Shown here piece by piece: positions 28,601 to 42,500 of a stretch of DNA of 64,000 nt. Made by a program: the position numbers and the translations under genes. A model generated the notes under the pieces. That model did not search any database. It was not told the DNA's origin and saw only the letters and a list, made by a program, of their open reading frames with translations. Origin of the DNA: Plasmodium malariae (Eukaryota > Apicomplexa > Aconoidasida > Haemosporida > Plasmodiidae); contig NC_041775.1 of NCBI RefSeq assembly GCF_900090045.1, positions 1,317,518-1,381,517 of the forward strand, in the 5' to 3' direction. Positions within the stretch are counted from its first letter, which is position 1. Every line of letters begins with the position of its first letter.

Positions 28601-30032
28601 ATTATATAAAAAAAAATATTTCTTTTAACATTCAAATATTTCTCAGTGATAAGAGAAATGCTATATATATATATGAATTGTGGTAACTATTTCTTTATGA
28701 TCAAGTGTAATTTTTTTATTAATCTTTATATACTCATTATATTAAAATTATTATATTTAAAAGGAAAATTTTTTTAAAATACTCTATTAAAAAGATGCAT
28801 ATCCAAAAATATAAAAAAATATTCTTTAATATTTACTTCTAAAATAAATTATATTTTAGTAAATTTATCGTTAAAAATAAAAAAAGCATATGAAATTTTA
28901 AGGTAAATCTTTGAATTATGTACCATAATGGTGTTACTTTCATCTTTTATTTAGTATTTATGAAAAATTTAATAGATATTGTAAGGAAATTTTTTTCATA
29001 TTTAACTTATAGAGTTCAGATTAATTTAATTTTTTTTCAGTTAAATTTAAAATAATAATTTCATTATAATGAAAAAATAATTGAATTTTTATCCATATTT
29101 TAAAGAAAATTATTATTCTTAAGTTTTTCTTATACATTTTTTTTAAAGGTAATTCTTCTAATTGTTTCATTTATTTATATAATTATTGATCCATACAAAC
29201 AAATATACAGTGGAAATCATGATATGATAAAAAAAATAGAAACTTAAAACTTAATATGAACCTTAACAAAGGCGAAGTTTTTGCAGTTGGTTACTTAGGA
29301 AACGTAAAAAATATATGAATTATAATTAAAATAAATATATATATATGTTTTATTATATTAAAATCATTTATTTTTTTTTTTTTTTCATTTCTATTTTTTT
29401 GTAATATAACGCTTTCACTAACATATTAATTTTTTAATTTGCATTTGATTAATGATTATAATACATGTATGTATTATTGTATCCTTCACACTATGATAAG
29501 TGATATAACTTTAATGGAATTATTTTATTCTTAATATTGGAATAATAGTTATTTAAACTAAAGGAAAATATTGTAATTTTATTAGGTAATTATAGTGAAT
29601 CATAAATAAATATATAGAAGTATAAAAATGCTGAACAAAAATCACAATAAATTAATATTTTTATATTAAAAAATCTATTCTCTATTAAAGAAAATATGGC
29701 AATATTGATTTAATATATATATAATGAAATTGTTTTATACCGCATATTAATTTTTTTTCACTATTTGTTACTGTATTGTGGCAACCATAAATTTATTTAG
29801 GATTCAGTTAATTACAATAATGTAATAAAAACAATGTAATTATAATTTATGATATGAAATAAATTAGGTGATGTTATTAATTAAGAAATATTTTGACCTA
29901 AATACTAATAAAAAACGTCCACTCAAATCGCTAATTTTTCAAATATGTTGTCACTATTTATGCATATAATATTATATATGTATAGTTTTTATTTTTTTTT
30001 CTATCTCGTAAAATTAAAAGGAAATTATAGAA
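25314..30032. other. Intergenic A+T-rich stretch with T18 run
   Basis: About 4.7 kb without a supportable gene. It includes AT tracts at about 25,594-25,630 and an 18-base T run at 25702-25719. Short open frames on both strands around 25.6-26.0 kb span these tracts and are chance. The last 150 bases should be the 5' flank of the PIR gene. Confidence 0.5.
25702..25719. repeat. T18 homopolymer
   Basis: An uninterrupted run of 18 T in the 3' region after the fam-l-like gene at 24363. Such runs are common in this DNA and are prone to assembly length errors. Confidence 0.9.
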
Positions 30033-31926
30033 ATGGAGCAAATAAATTATGTATACTTTAATATTCCATATAAATATTAATTACCCCCCTTAATTTATAT
30101 ACAATTTCTAATGTGGTTGATTAGTAAAATATATATAATTTATAAAAAGTATTTCAGAATTTACTAATTTTTTTTTTTTTCTCTTCAATTTTTAGGAAGA
30201 AATTTTAAAACACTTACCTTCAAATAAGATATATAAAGAATTTAAATCTGAGATCAGTGAAGTAGATAATAATTTCAATTGTGATAAATTTGAATCAGTA
30301 AAAACCGAATACAAAGTTAATTGTATTAATCTTTGTAAAAAAGTTGCAAGAAATTTAAAAAAAATACCCGAAGAGGATAAATTATGGAGCTATAATCACC
30401 GTTGTTTACATTATAAATACTGGGTATATGAAGAAATATGGAAATTGTTTGAAAAAAGTTCACCAGAAGAAGATGTTAAAGCTGTTGTTAATGAATTTCG
30501 TAATCTCCAAACTTCCCTTACGGAAGATTATTGGATATTGAATTGTAATTATGATTTCGATGATGAAGCTTTAAATGGATTGAATAATAAAAAAGATGAG
30601 AAATATTTGTATGATTACTTTGTAAACCATGAGTTTATTAAAAGTAAAAATTTTTGTAATTCTGTTGAGAATGATAAATATAAAAAATACCTTAATGGTA
30701 TTAAAGGTTTATATAATCAAAAAAAGAAAAATTGTTGTGACAAAAAAGTATCGAAGTGTCCTAACTATTTTTTGAATTGTGCAGATGAGTTTGATCCAAA
30801 TAAGCTCTTAAATGAATTGGATTCTATGGAAAAAGGAGGTTGTAATGGATTAAAAGATATTAGAACTGAAACTGATAAAAAAAAACATGATTCTACAGAG
30901 TTAGATCAAGATTTTTTGAATTCATTTTATTTCACTGGATGTCCAGTACTTAGTAATGGCAGATCTTCTACAAATAATGGAGGTATGTCCTGTAATTTAT
31001 TCCGAGCAAATGTTAATGTAAGAAGTGGTGTAATTGGAGATGGTGGAAATACTGAAGAAGATGTCTCTAATAGCTCATCTAAGGAAGTACAGGTGATAAT
31101 ATCTAGTACATATTCGGAAATGTCTGAATCTCAAAAAAGTACGAACCAGTTGCGCGTAAGTGGTCCAGTAAAAAAAAATAATATGTCACCTGAAGAAAAG
31201 ACAGACGATAGTATTAGATGGAATTTTGGAAAAGGAACACTCACTTGTCAATCTAACGCTTCGGAGAATGATGACTACGGACTGTGTGAATATATGGAAG
31301 AATTGGTTGAAGAAGGCTTTTTTATAAGAGAAAAAGGCACTGGTGGTTATAAATTTAAAAAAGGAAAAAATTGGAACCCAAAATACTTAGTAAATATAGC
31401 TAAAACTAAAAGGAGATTGAAATCAAACTCATCGGGTTTTAGAGATTTAGGTAATTCCCAAATTATAATGCTCAAAAAAGACATGCAAACTTATAGTCAT
31501 ATTCCAAATAGACAAATATATTCTGGAAATTTTGTAGAATATAATATATTAAGGAATGTTTTCGTCCGTATTTCGATTGTAGTTTCATTAGTAATGGGAT
31601 TCATATTTATTTTTTTCCTTTATCTTAAGGTAATAATCAAAAAACAAAATTATTACAATTAATACGTTATAAGTAACAATTCATAATGCACTTTTGTTAA
31701 ATTTTTATTATCTTAAAATAATTATATTTTATAAGTTTTACTTTCTTGATTTTTTTATTAGTTTACTCCATTTGGATCATGTTTAGGTAAAATTAAAAAA
31801 AGGAAAAAAAGATATAGGACTAATTTCACTGTATTAAATCAGGAAAGATTACAAAAGAGATTCATAAAACGTACTTATAGGAATTCTAGTAGGAGGAGAT
31901 TTAGTGTAGTAAATGTAGAACGATGA
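30033..31926 (+). CDS. pir: PIR family protein, three exons, intact
   Basis: Exon 1 is 30033-30050 (six codons, MEQINY), exon 2 is 30196-31629 and exon 3 is 31762-31926; all junctions are phase 0 with donors GTATAC and GTAATA and acceptors TTTAG and TTAG. The product is 538 aa. The N-terminal part (EEILKHLPSNKIYKEF) and the cysteine-rich ectodomain with regularly spaced CNYDF, CCDKK, CPNYF and C-containing segments fit PIR proteins. A serine- and threonine-rich low-complexity stretch follows, then a membrane span at about 464-483. The last exon gives the typical cytoplasmic tail: FTPFGSCLGKIKKRKKRY, then an RRRFSVVNVE ending. PIR is the largest variant multigene family of malaria parasites; members are exported or surface-associated and linked to antigenic variation. 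The three-exon structure and tail strongly support the call. Internal start sites would lose the conserved N-terminus. It is the only full-length PIR gene in the window. Confidence 0.93.
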
Positions 31927-34900
31927 ACTTCATATCAGTGGTGTTATACAGACTATCAAATGATCTAGTTTATAGATATTAAAAAATATACAAAATTCAG
32001 ATAAATATACATTTCTATTAAATATGCGTAATTAAAAAGAACAAGAAAAAAAATGGCATAATTAAAATATATATGTTCTTGTTTTCCACTATTTATATTT
32101 ATTTGTGTGTACTTTTTTTTATATTTTGTAATAATATTATTAATTGAATTTTTTTATAACACTTTGTTTTTTTCAAATAATTATAATTTTAGCAAATGAT
32201 ATTATTATTTTTTACGTGTGAAATAATATATTTAACTTTGATGATTAGTAAGAAATTAGGATTCTAATAAAGTACGAGTTGCGAATGCATATTGGTAAAA
32301 TATTTTTATTTATTTTATTTATACTCAAAAATGGTCAAATAAATAGATTTTATGATTTGTTAAAGCTTCAGATATAACAAATATGTTATAGTTATATATA
32401 ATATAAAAATAAATTTTTATTTATAGCTATAATGAATGAATTGAGAAGAAATAAATTAGCAGATAATATAGTATCCCTATGAATTCCCCCTCATGTAATC
32501 TTGCTTTAAACCAGAATAAAATATTTTTTAGATTATTTGTTTTTTATAATAAACGATAAATAGAAAATTAAGATTATATATTATATTATTATCCATGTAC
32601 AAACTCTTTACATTCCTAATAATATTTATATATTCTTATTGTATCTAATTTTTTTGTGTAACCTAATATGGAATCTGACGCACGCAGCTTTTATCTATAT
32701 AAGTTGTAGTTAATGAATATTTTGTACTTTATACTAGACAAGAATTGTATTTAAAATATACATAATTAAATTTGAATATTAAAGATATTAATAAAAGGTT
32801 TTATTAATATAATATATATTAATTATAAGAAGAATATATTATAAGTATAGATGACAAAAACTAATAATAAACGTCATTAATAAAAATGTTAATACAATTA
32901 TTTATATCAAAAAAAAAAAAAAAAAACAGCATATAGTAATAATTTTTATGCACGAAAATTAAATTATGATTCATTTCAAAATTTTATATCACTATTATTA
33001 GTTGTCATAATTATAAATAAAAATTTAGTTGAAGTTCCGCTAGTGTTTACATAAGAACATTATTATTATTCAAACATTCAATATTAAAAAAAGAAATCTT
33101 ATTGATATCATTATAGTATATATATAAATTAAAAAAAATGCATTTCATAGAAAAATTTAATATGAACCTTTAGAAGATATAATATATAGATAATTAAGAA
33201 TCAAAAAGTAGTAGAATATAAAATTTTATGTGAGTGATATAAATAAATATTTTAATAGATATGAATAACTATTATGTAAAATGTAATTTTATCTAAAGTA
33301 TATGTTGAATTTTTGTTTATCAGTATTTTAAAAGCATTAACTAAAAACTATTACTTTAATTTATTTACACCGTTTTTACATTATTTTTTTGTAATCTATC
33401 ATTTAATTATTTATTATATTTTAAGTTAAAATTTTTTTATTAAAAATTTTTATTAATTTTTGAAATGTTATATTAATAACTTATAAGAGGAGTTAACCAT
33501 TATGTATAAAATTACCTTGCTGTAGTCTATAATATTATTGCTATGAATATTTTTTTTTAATTAGATTGAAATTTACTTCTAATAACAAATATATATAATA
33601 TGTTTGCAAAAATTTTCGTAAATATGGTATAAAATAGCCTGATAATTAATAAAAAAATTTAACATTAAAGAAAACAAAATAATTTATTTAAATCTTTTTC
33701 ATAATCATACCATTTTTTTACATTTGTGGTTTCATAAAATAAATTATGTATACTATATAAAATATAATTCTCAATATATAGGAAATGATATTATTGGAGA
33801 AAAATATAGTATTAAAATTCTATTGTTAACAGTTTCAGCCGAACTGTAATTATTTTTTTAAAGTTATTATAAATATACTTTTATGTATTATTCATTTTCA
33901 TTTTTCTTTTTTTACTGTTACATATTGAATTAATGATGGTATAAAAATATTATATATGATAATAAAAAAATTATTTTTTGATAATTAAGTACAATTTTAT
34001 AGATATAAAACCACTATATTATTATAATGTTTTCTTAAGTTTCATTATTCTATGTAGAATATAGTAATAATAATTATTATTTTTAGAATTATACATAATT
34101 CTTATAATAATTATGAATTAATTAAAGAATTAATATATTTATATAATAATTAGTGGATCTAATATATATAAATTATATAAAGATTAATCATTTTTGCTTT
34201 TTGCATAAGTATATGCTATTAAATTATTTAAAAATATTTATGTATATTTTACATCATCCGATTTTTATCTGTTTGTAAAATTTTTATTTTTGTGAATTTA
34301 TTTTAATTAATAAATTACTGACACAATTTTCCTAATAAAAAATTCAAATACTACTTAAAAAAAGAATAATTTAATTAAATATTTTTTAATTTTAAATATT
34401 CATAAGACTTTATAAATATAAATTTATTTTATTGTTAAAATTGAATAAAAATGTAGTTTATTTATTTTCTATATAATAGGAATTAAATTACAACATACAG
34501 AATAATATTTAATACGTTATAAAAAAAAAAAATAGAAAATTTTTATTTTTATTTTATAAGAGTAAAATATTTAAACCAATAGATTAATAATATATAACTT
34601 ATTTTTTGCTATTTATTCTATTAATATTTCTCCTTAAGATATAATTTATTAAAAAAAAAAATGAATTTAAGCATACATAAAAATTTTCATTTAGAAATAA
34701 AAGCATAAATTATATATATTTTAAAATTATCAATTTCAAAGCATATATTATAAAAATAAAAAATCAATATTTATTTACTATTAAAATATATATTTTTTTA
34801 TTAATATGTTGAAAATTTTATTTTTGTAATGTAATATAAACTATGAAAAAATTAATAGGATTGCATAGAAAATAATTCAATGAATTAAATGATATAGCAC

Positions 34901-35501
34901 AAAAATTAGTACTTATATATTATTTTTTTTTTTGTTAGTATTTTCACTATTACTATATTGTAGTAATTAGTATTTTATTAGCAATAAGCAATTTTTGCAT
35001 AATATTATGTTTATAAAATTATAATTATTATATGCGAAATATTAGTAAGATATTTTATTATTATCTTTATAAATAAGGTGAAAAATTTTATATATTGTGT
35101 ATGTTCTATATTCTATATAAACTTAATATTTAGAAATATTCATATGCCATTTTTTTTTTTTTTTTTTAAAGGAATAAAAAATAAAATTATTTACATGTAC
35201 TAATATATAGAATAATTAATTTATATATATTGGATAATTATTAATTAGTCCATAATACATTATGTTAATGAAAGTTATTGTTTTTATAAATTACATTAAG
35301 ATAATTATTTTATAATAAAGTTTTTGGGGTATATTCCATTTTTTATATAGTAAAATGAATTATAGTTATGTACATATTATTAAGTATCTATGAAAAGATA
35401 TTAAAAGAGCTTATTATAATGTCTTTTGCAACTAGCAAAATACAGTTTTATTATTAATTTTTTTTTTAACTGAATATATTACACTATTAGTATTTTGTAT
35501 C
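31927..35501. other. Intergenic A+T-rich stretch with A18 run
   Basis: No gene supported. It holds an A18 run at 32909-32926 and, near its end, blocks similar to the 5' flank of the fam-l gene at 45818. The sequence at about 35,100-35,145 (TTCTATATAAACTTAATATTTAG) resembles that at about 45,409-45,430. Confidence 0.5.
35210..35290 (+). repeat. Shared upstream block, copy 3
   Basis: About 290 bases before the ATG at 35502, a GAATAATTAATTTATATATA segment is followed by ATTGGATAATTATTAATTAG. It is similar to blocks before 8704, 24363 and 45818. A second, more distal similarity to the 45818 flank lies at about 35,100-35,145. Confidence 0.4.
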
Positions 35502-36387
35502 ATGGAAGAAAACTTTAAGTTACTCATATTTACTAAAACTTTTATGTTTATGCTTTTAACTTGGATATTTCATTTTAACGATGATTTGGTATGATAATAA
35601 TATAGATGCATGTATTATTAATATTATTTACATTTTATTTTTATTAACAATTTCGTTAGTAATAAATTATTTATTCTTTTAATTTATGCATATAATATTC
35701 TTTTTTTTGTAGGGTAACTTTTATACATATTTTTATAAGAATTATTCCTTTGACGGAAAATTATGTACAATAACTTATCGTTTACTAGCAAAACATAAAC
35801 AAGGGAAGTGTTCAAATACTAAATGGATAAATGAAGTTATACCAAATAATGGAAAGTACAAACAAAAAGATACATATAACAATGAAAAAATAACTAAAGG
35901 AAAAAGTATACGAATAGATAAATGTTCATCAAAGTGTGGAGAAAACTATGAAGTACCTAAAAGAAATGAATATAATATGTATACCCGTCGAAATTCATAT
36001 TGTAAAAAAAGAGCATTTGACAAAATATATTATAAAAATATAGTTAGGAATGAAGCTATTGAAGATTTTAAGTTTTTAAAAAAAAGTATTAAAGTAAAAT
36101 TATTTGGGATTTTTATTTTAGGTAGCTTCCATATACTAGTTGGTATTGCATTACTTGTCTTAAAACAATTGAATTATTTGGATGCAATTGATAAACTTTT
36201 ACCTATATTATCTAGTGATAAAGTTTTATCAGCTGTGGTATTCTTGATATTAACATTTGTAGTTGAAGCAGCAATTTTGTATCTGAATAAAAAAGTTCTA
36301 AAATATATAAAGACTTTAGAAAAAAAAAGTGACATTCATAATACGGCATATCCTTTATTACATAAGGTAGTTTTATATAAAAAATAA
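35502..36387 (+). CDS. Two-exon Plasmodium exported protein, two TM spans, intact
   Basis: Exon 1 is 35502-35588 and exon 2 is 35713-36387, phase 0, with a 124-base intron (donor GTATGA, acceptor TGTAG). The product is 253 aa. Residues 6-26 form a hydrophobic signal or anchor segment (family Trp-Ile-Phe-His-Phe pattern). A YRLLAK PEXEL-like site lies at about 51-56, followed by a lysine- and tyrosine-rich middle with six or so cysteines. Two membrane spans lie at about 160-180 and 200-220, then a short basic tail. Its C-terminal half is organised like that of the broken gene at 8704-9592. It probably belongs to an exported family with unknown function. The 5' exon is needed for the signal segment; starting at the internal ATG 35977 would remove both signal and export motif. 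Confidence 0.73.
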
Positions 36388-38455
36388 GATTTATAATTTC
36401 CATATTCATATATATAAATAACAAATATATCTATAATTGTTGAAAATAAATAAAACTTCCTGTATGTAAATCGACTTATTAATGAGTTATGGTGTTAATA
36501 TACACTTATTTTTATTTTATTTTTTTTGTTAATTTGAAAGTAATAGATTTTTCATTTATTATATTAATATATTTTCTTAACTAAACAGAGTATTATGGCT
36601 CATATATATATTTCTGTAACTAACAAGATTTTTTAGAAAAATATATGTGAATTTTATTAAATTAATATATAAAAGTGCAATTTGTTTAATTTCTCGATGT
36701 TATGTACCAAATTATATTTGTAGTATAAAAAATAGTACCAATTATTTTTGTTTGTGTTTTCTTATTCTTAAATAATTATCTATAGAAATGAAAAAAGTCA
36801 TTATTCGTTTAAAATTAGAAATAAATATGTTTTTTTTAGTACATTATCGAATTGAATGTATTCTTTTGTATATATATATATATTTAATATAAAAGCGAAT
36901 TTGCAGTTTATATTACGAAATAAGCATTACCATATATACAATATGATATCTATTTATTTTAAAAAATATTTTTGATAGACGTAATATGTTTTTAAATGGT
37001 ATAATTGTGAGGTTAAAAATATATAGTAAAGAAATATCCTTTTATGAAGAATGCATAATTTAGGAAATATGGTTAATATTTTAAATACACCAATGCTACT
37101 TTATTTTATAATATTGGCTACATAATTAAATATACTATTCGTTTTTAAAATGAAAAATAGAAACTTAAAAATTTTAAGAAATTGAAATATTTCTTTATTT
37201 ATATACGTAAAAAAAAAAGAAAATTTGAAGGGAAAACAATATAAGTTTAAAAAATAATTTAATCTTTAAAATGTTTTCTTTTTCTTTTAATATTATGCTT
37301 TAAAATATAAATAAAAGCAATTTTTTTATTGCTGGAATAATTTATTTAAAAAAAAATAAACTATTAAACATATATTTAATTTGTATTTGACTTAAAAAAA
37401 TAATTACTATAGATTAATTATGATAGAAATATTTCAAGTTAATATTATATAAATATATCTGTAACGAAATTTTTTTTTAATATTTTTTTAATTTTCTTTG
37501 TCATATAACTTATTATACAGTTAGGAATGTATATACATATATATATAATATATTACGCTTTACGTATTATTAAACAAAAAACAAATATATTTATTTATTT
37601 AATAACATATTAGATTAAAAATAAGTTTATTAAACTTTATATTATATTATACATATTAGAAAGTGATATTCACCATAACATGTAACTTTGTAGCATAATG
37701 TAAAAGAAAAATAGATTAAGAATATAATTATTGTTCTTTTTGAAGGTGCAATAAAAATGTTCTTATTATAAATCATAGTAAAAATAAATTCCTCTTAATG
37801 AAAAACATTATGTTATTATGGTTATAATATTTCATTGAGTAATTACATAAATGAAGTATAAACAAATTAAATATTTAAGAAAAACATAAAAACAATTGAC
37901 AAGTAATATGCATATAATTAAACAAATTCTTTTGTAGGTTACTAAACTTCTCTATAATATTATTATTTTGGGAGACTGTTTTTCAATATTTTGTATTAAT
38001 CTAATATATATATATTATAAACCAATGTGTATTTAAAATATGATATATATTTAACATATCTTAGAATTTTACGAATAAAATTAGTTATTAATGATTCAGC
38101 CAAAAAACATTACTTAAAACTTCGTGAATTAATATTCTAATAATTAGTACAAAACAATTAATTTTTTTTTTTACATGCGCATTAAAAAATTCCCATTTTT
38201 ATTAATTTAAAGATTAATATAAATTTTTTCTAGATATTCATACAGAAATAAAAAGAAATATATATGTTAAGTATATCTCCTAATATGCATATTTATTTTT
38301 ATATATGACTTTTGCTTATTTTATTTATATTGCTCATAACATTGTTCTTTTTTGTTCCCTTATGATATCAGAGTATTTAAAAATTATCTTTTATGGACAA
38401 CGGATGTTTTATCTGAAATATCATCAGAATATACTTTGGATGCATACCTATGAAT
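36388..38455. other. Intergenic A+T-rich stretch
   Basis: No gene seen. A TTGTTAATTTGAAAG-like block at about 36,525 may be the shared 3' flank. The stretch just below 38,456 is the 3' end of the STP1 fragment on the minus strand; open frames on the plus strand around 38.3-38.5 kb are shadows. Confidence 0.45.
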
Positions 38456-39511
38456 TTACAAGATATGAGTTCCTGATATTTCAACGGTTTTGTTTAATTT
38501 CTCATCATTAACTGTGAAATTTACATTTGCATTATCTTCACTTATCCAATCGTCTATCTCCTTTCTAAAATTTTCGCCCACTATATGACCTATATTTTTT
38601 TTATTTTCCGAATTTTCTCCTTTTAAATTAATTAGATTTTTTCTATTTCTGAATTTTTCCATAAATTTGGTTCTGTTCTCATTCATTTATGACAATATTC
38701 TAGTATTTTCCCTTATATTTTATATTTTCCTTTTTTTTTAATGCTTGTAATACCATCATATGTAAGAGTATACATAGTTTTGGTAGTAATATGTACATAT
38801 ACGTATATATATATATATATTTCTGTGTTATGAAATTCTTCTGTATTTATTAGTGATAATTCTTTTTTATTTTCTTCATATTCACATGAAATATTCTGTT
38901 ATTTTTCTGTTAATTCCATAAAGAATCCTGTTCTAAATATTGTTCTATAAATGGTACCCTTTTTCGACATACATTGTACCCAAGCACCTTTTTGTATTTC
39001 TTTAAATGGAATATACTGATTTTCGCTAGAATATTTCTTATTTAATTCTTGAACTTTTTTTACGTATGCCTATCCTTTTTTCCATTAATTCTTTAAAATG
39101 TTGAAGCGGTCTATTATAATAAATTTCTCAGGAAGATTTATGCCTTTATATTACATAATTCCATAAAAATTTTTGTTTTTCAATATCATTTATACATTTA
39201 ATATTTTCCATTAACTCATCATTTGTCAAATTAGGATAGATCCTATACTCCTCTTCTGTGAACATTTGTAATAATGTTGATAAAAATTCTTCTTTGTTGA
39301 TTTTCCGTTCTTCATTTCTGCATTCATTGTGTACTTTCATATGCATTTCTACAATAATTTTAGATCTTACATTGTTGCTATTTGACAAATTTAAATTTTT
39401 CATAATATAGGTTTCGTTTATTTTTATATATTTTATGATTTTATCATGGTATAATGGATGTTATGAGTGATAGTGTTTTAAAATATCATTTTTACTCTCA
39501 GAATGTGAAGG
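38456..39511 (-). pseudogene. STP1-like 3' exon fragment, decayed
   Basis: Read on the minus strand from about 39,511 downward. The first piece (LPSHSESKNDIL) hits a TAA, then an open frame at 39146-39403 encodes an IIVEMHMKVHNECRNEE and YPNLTNDELMENIKC region. After a frame change, ENQYIPFKEIQKGAW and CMSKKGTIYR lead to LTEK and another stop. The final frame, 38456-38686, encodes NFRKEIDDWISEDNANVNF and ends. The same segments occur in the same order in the last exon of the STP1 gene at 58114-60685. At least four frame breaks are present, and an AT microsatellite at about 38,803-38,820 interrupts the coding similarity. None of the STP1 N-terminal exons is found in the 2 kb above it. It is a truncated duplicate lying antisense among plus-strand genes. 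Confidence 0.7.
38803..38820. repeat. (AT)n microsatellite inside STP1 fragment
   Basis: About 18 bases of alternating A and T sit between two segments that still look like STP1 coding sequence. This suggests repeat expansion after the fragment lost function. Confidence 0.75.
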
Positions 39512-42500
39512 TAATAATATATCCAATTATTTAACTTACCTTATTAATGTCTTTTTTGTTCTTTTTTAAGAGTTATATTAAATTGTACTTCAATATAACA
39601 TAAATATATTTATGAAATAAATTACTAGAATTATCAATTCCTATTACATATTTTATTAGCTAAATTAATGAATCTTTTCCTTTTCTACTATGCTTAGTGA
39701 TAAAATTTATTCTTATTTATTTTTAGAATTGTTTTTATATATATATATGTATATATTATATAAATATATTTTTTGGAATAAATACTAAATATACTATATA
39801 TGTTGATTTTTAGTACTAACGTTAGTATTTGTTGTCTAATTAATATTAATATTTTTTTATTTATTTTTTTATCACTTTATTAAATATATACATTTTCCTA
39901 AAATATATATACTTTACTTTTTTATATTTTGTTCATTATGTACTTGGGCTCAGTTAAACGCTCCTTTTTTCATGAGATTTTTGTAGTTTTCCATAGAGCA
40001 TACATTTATAATATTACGTTGTAATATTATAATTAAAAAAATAATTGACATTTTTTTTTTGTGCATTTTTAAAATAAATTTCATTTAACTCTTTTAATAT
40101 TTTATTTTATATGAACGAATATATTTATTGTTGAATATTTATAAATTATAATTTTTTACAGTATGATATATAATATAATATCTACTGTTACAAGAATAGT
40201 TTTATCATCTTTAGTACTATTTATTAGTATATGATCCTTGGATTCATCAAGATATTTCAAAATATTTACTTTTTTTGTATTATATAAAGTGAAAATATAC
40301 AGACAAACTAAAACATTTAAAAGAAAATTACATGTTCGTAAATGCAGTACTATAAAAATGGTAATTTAGTGGCGTAAAATAGTGAATCTAGTAGATTATT
40401 AATATACTTAATTGGAATAATTTTTATTGTTAGAAAAAAAAATAAAAATAAATATTAGAATAAATGTTAATGTAATTAATGGAAATAAGGAATCAACTTC
40501 ATATGTAGTATAATTAGTAGGTGCCATTTCTCAATATTATAACTTTCTAAGTGACAGTTTTACGAGATTTAGAATTAATTGAAATTGATTATATTCCTGT
40601 AGGATATTGAAAAATAGGAAGGATGTTGCACTTTTGGACTAGGTAATATGATTTTTATCAGCATAATATTCATAACTATAGTTTTTTAATTGAACATGTA
40701 TATAAGTCCCATTTTGTGCAAGAATTATATTTATGAAATTATTATGTAATTAGTCATATTTGTTCACTATACATGGAAAAATTATGTGTTTATTCAAATA
40801 TGCAAAATTTTTAGAAATAGTAAAATATTAAATTTATGAGTAAATTTATAAAAAAGGAAAAATTAAAAAGTATTATGTTTTTTCCAAAAAGTCGAACTTC
40901 AGGTATCTGTGTAAATTATATTTAAACCATATAAATAAGGTATAAGACTCCATAAAAATTTAACGTTTTAATGAATTTTTTTTTTTGGTGAATATGGTAA
41001 TATATTGATTGTGTATATATGAAAATAATATTTTTAAAGGTGAAATTTATAAATATTTTATATTTTCATGTTTATTTGTAAATTTTAAACATAATTATCT
41101 TATTTTATTTTATATAAAAAAGGCATAGAATGTGAACATACAAACTTTAATAGGACATGTATATAAAAAAAAAAAAAAAAAAATCATTGACATATTATAT
41201 ATATACGTAATAATAAGAAAATTGTGCATTTTCCACAGAAATTAAACTGTGGGTTTAGGATTTATTAATTTGAGAATATGATAAATCATTTATACAATTT
41301 TTATTTATTTCTTAAAAGGATATCTCATAAAATGTTTTAAAAACATTGAATCTAACTAAATTGAAAAGGTTCAATTACAAATAAATGTTAAATAGGATTT
41401 TATTTATGCATACTTTATTTTCCTTAATTTATTATCTAAGTTTTATGTATAGCATAATTACACATATATTATATGGGATAAGGTATTTTTCATATTGATA
41501 TATTATTGGTAAGTAAAAGTTTAGATGGACAGTTTATGAAAATGCTAAATGAAAACAAAATAGTTTATTCATAAATGTTACTACAATAATATATATACAT
41601 TAAATCAATAAAAATTTAATAATGTAATTTTATGATATTAAAAATGAGATATATTTTTCCTTTTCATATACATTTACATGTATTTTGTTCTCTTTAATAA
41701 AAATAATATAAAGTTTTATTTCACATAATTACTATATTTTGTATATATATAATATATTTTAAATTATACGCTTAATGAAAATAATATAAAATGGCCATAA
41801 AATTTTTCAAATAATATTTTATAGTTACTAAAATTATATTCGTTAAAATATCAATTATTTAAATATTTAAGGAGTTCTACTACGGTCCACGTACAAAATA
41901 TCTTTTAATCTGTAGATATTTACAGCACGATATATTAAAAATAATATACTTGTTCTAAAATAATAATTAAATAAGTTAATAAATCATATATATTAGTAGA
42001 TTATGTTCTTATTCTTTCTCATTTATTATGTAAATATTATTCTTGCATATTAGGAGTACATTCATTACTTTTGATATATTTTAAAAAAATGGAAATTTAA
42101 TCAATATTTATATTCCATTTTATCCTTAACCCTTTTTTTTTCCCTCTTTTTTACTCTATTAATATTTCATCTAAATATATATAATTAATTAAAAAAAAAT
42201 AAAAAAATTTAGAAGATGAGTTCAAATATTTGTTATTTACAAATAATGGTATAAATTAAATATTAATAAAAATGATAACAGTAAATAAATATGAAAAAAA
42301 AAATAAAAAATCATCCCTTTTTTACTTTTAAAATAAATATTTCTCTATAGATTTTGTAATATCGTATAATGTGTACTTTCTAAGGAAAATAATACAACAT
42401 AAAAAATTATATGTTTTGTGGAGGAATTAATTCACGTTATATAAATGACACAATATAAGTTTTTGTATTCTTTTAATAATACCAAAATTATAATAATTAA

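Noticed and set aside
29230..29320. Short open stretch with MNLNKGEVFAVGYLGN before a GT
   Set aside because: About 16 codons only, no recognised family and no partner exon before the PIR gene.
40480..40660. Possible PIR or STP1 3' trace (EIDYIPVGY and GRMLHFW-like words)
   Set aside because: Only very short pieces split by stops; no splice sites or order of motifs to support a call.
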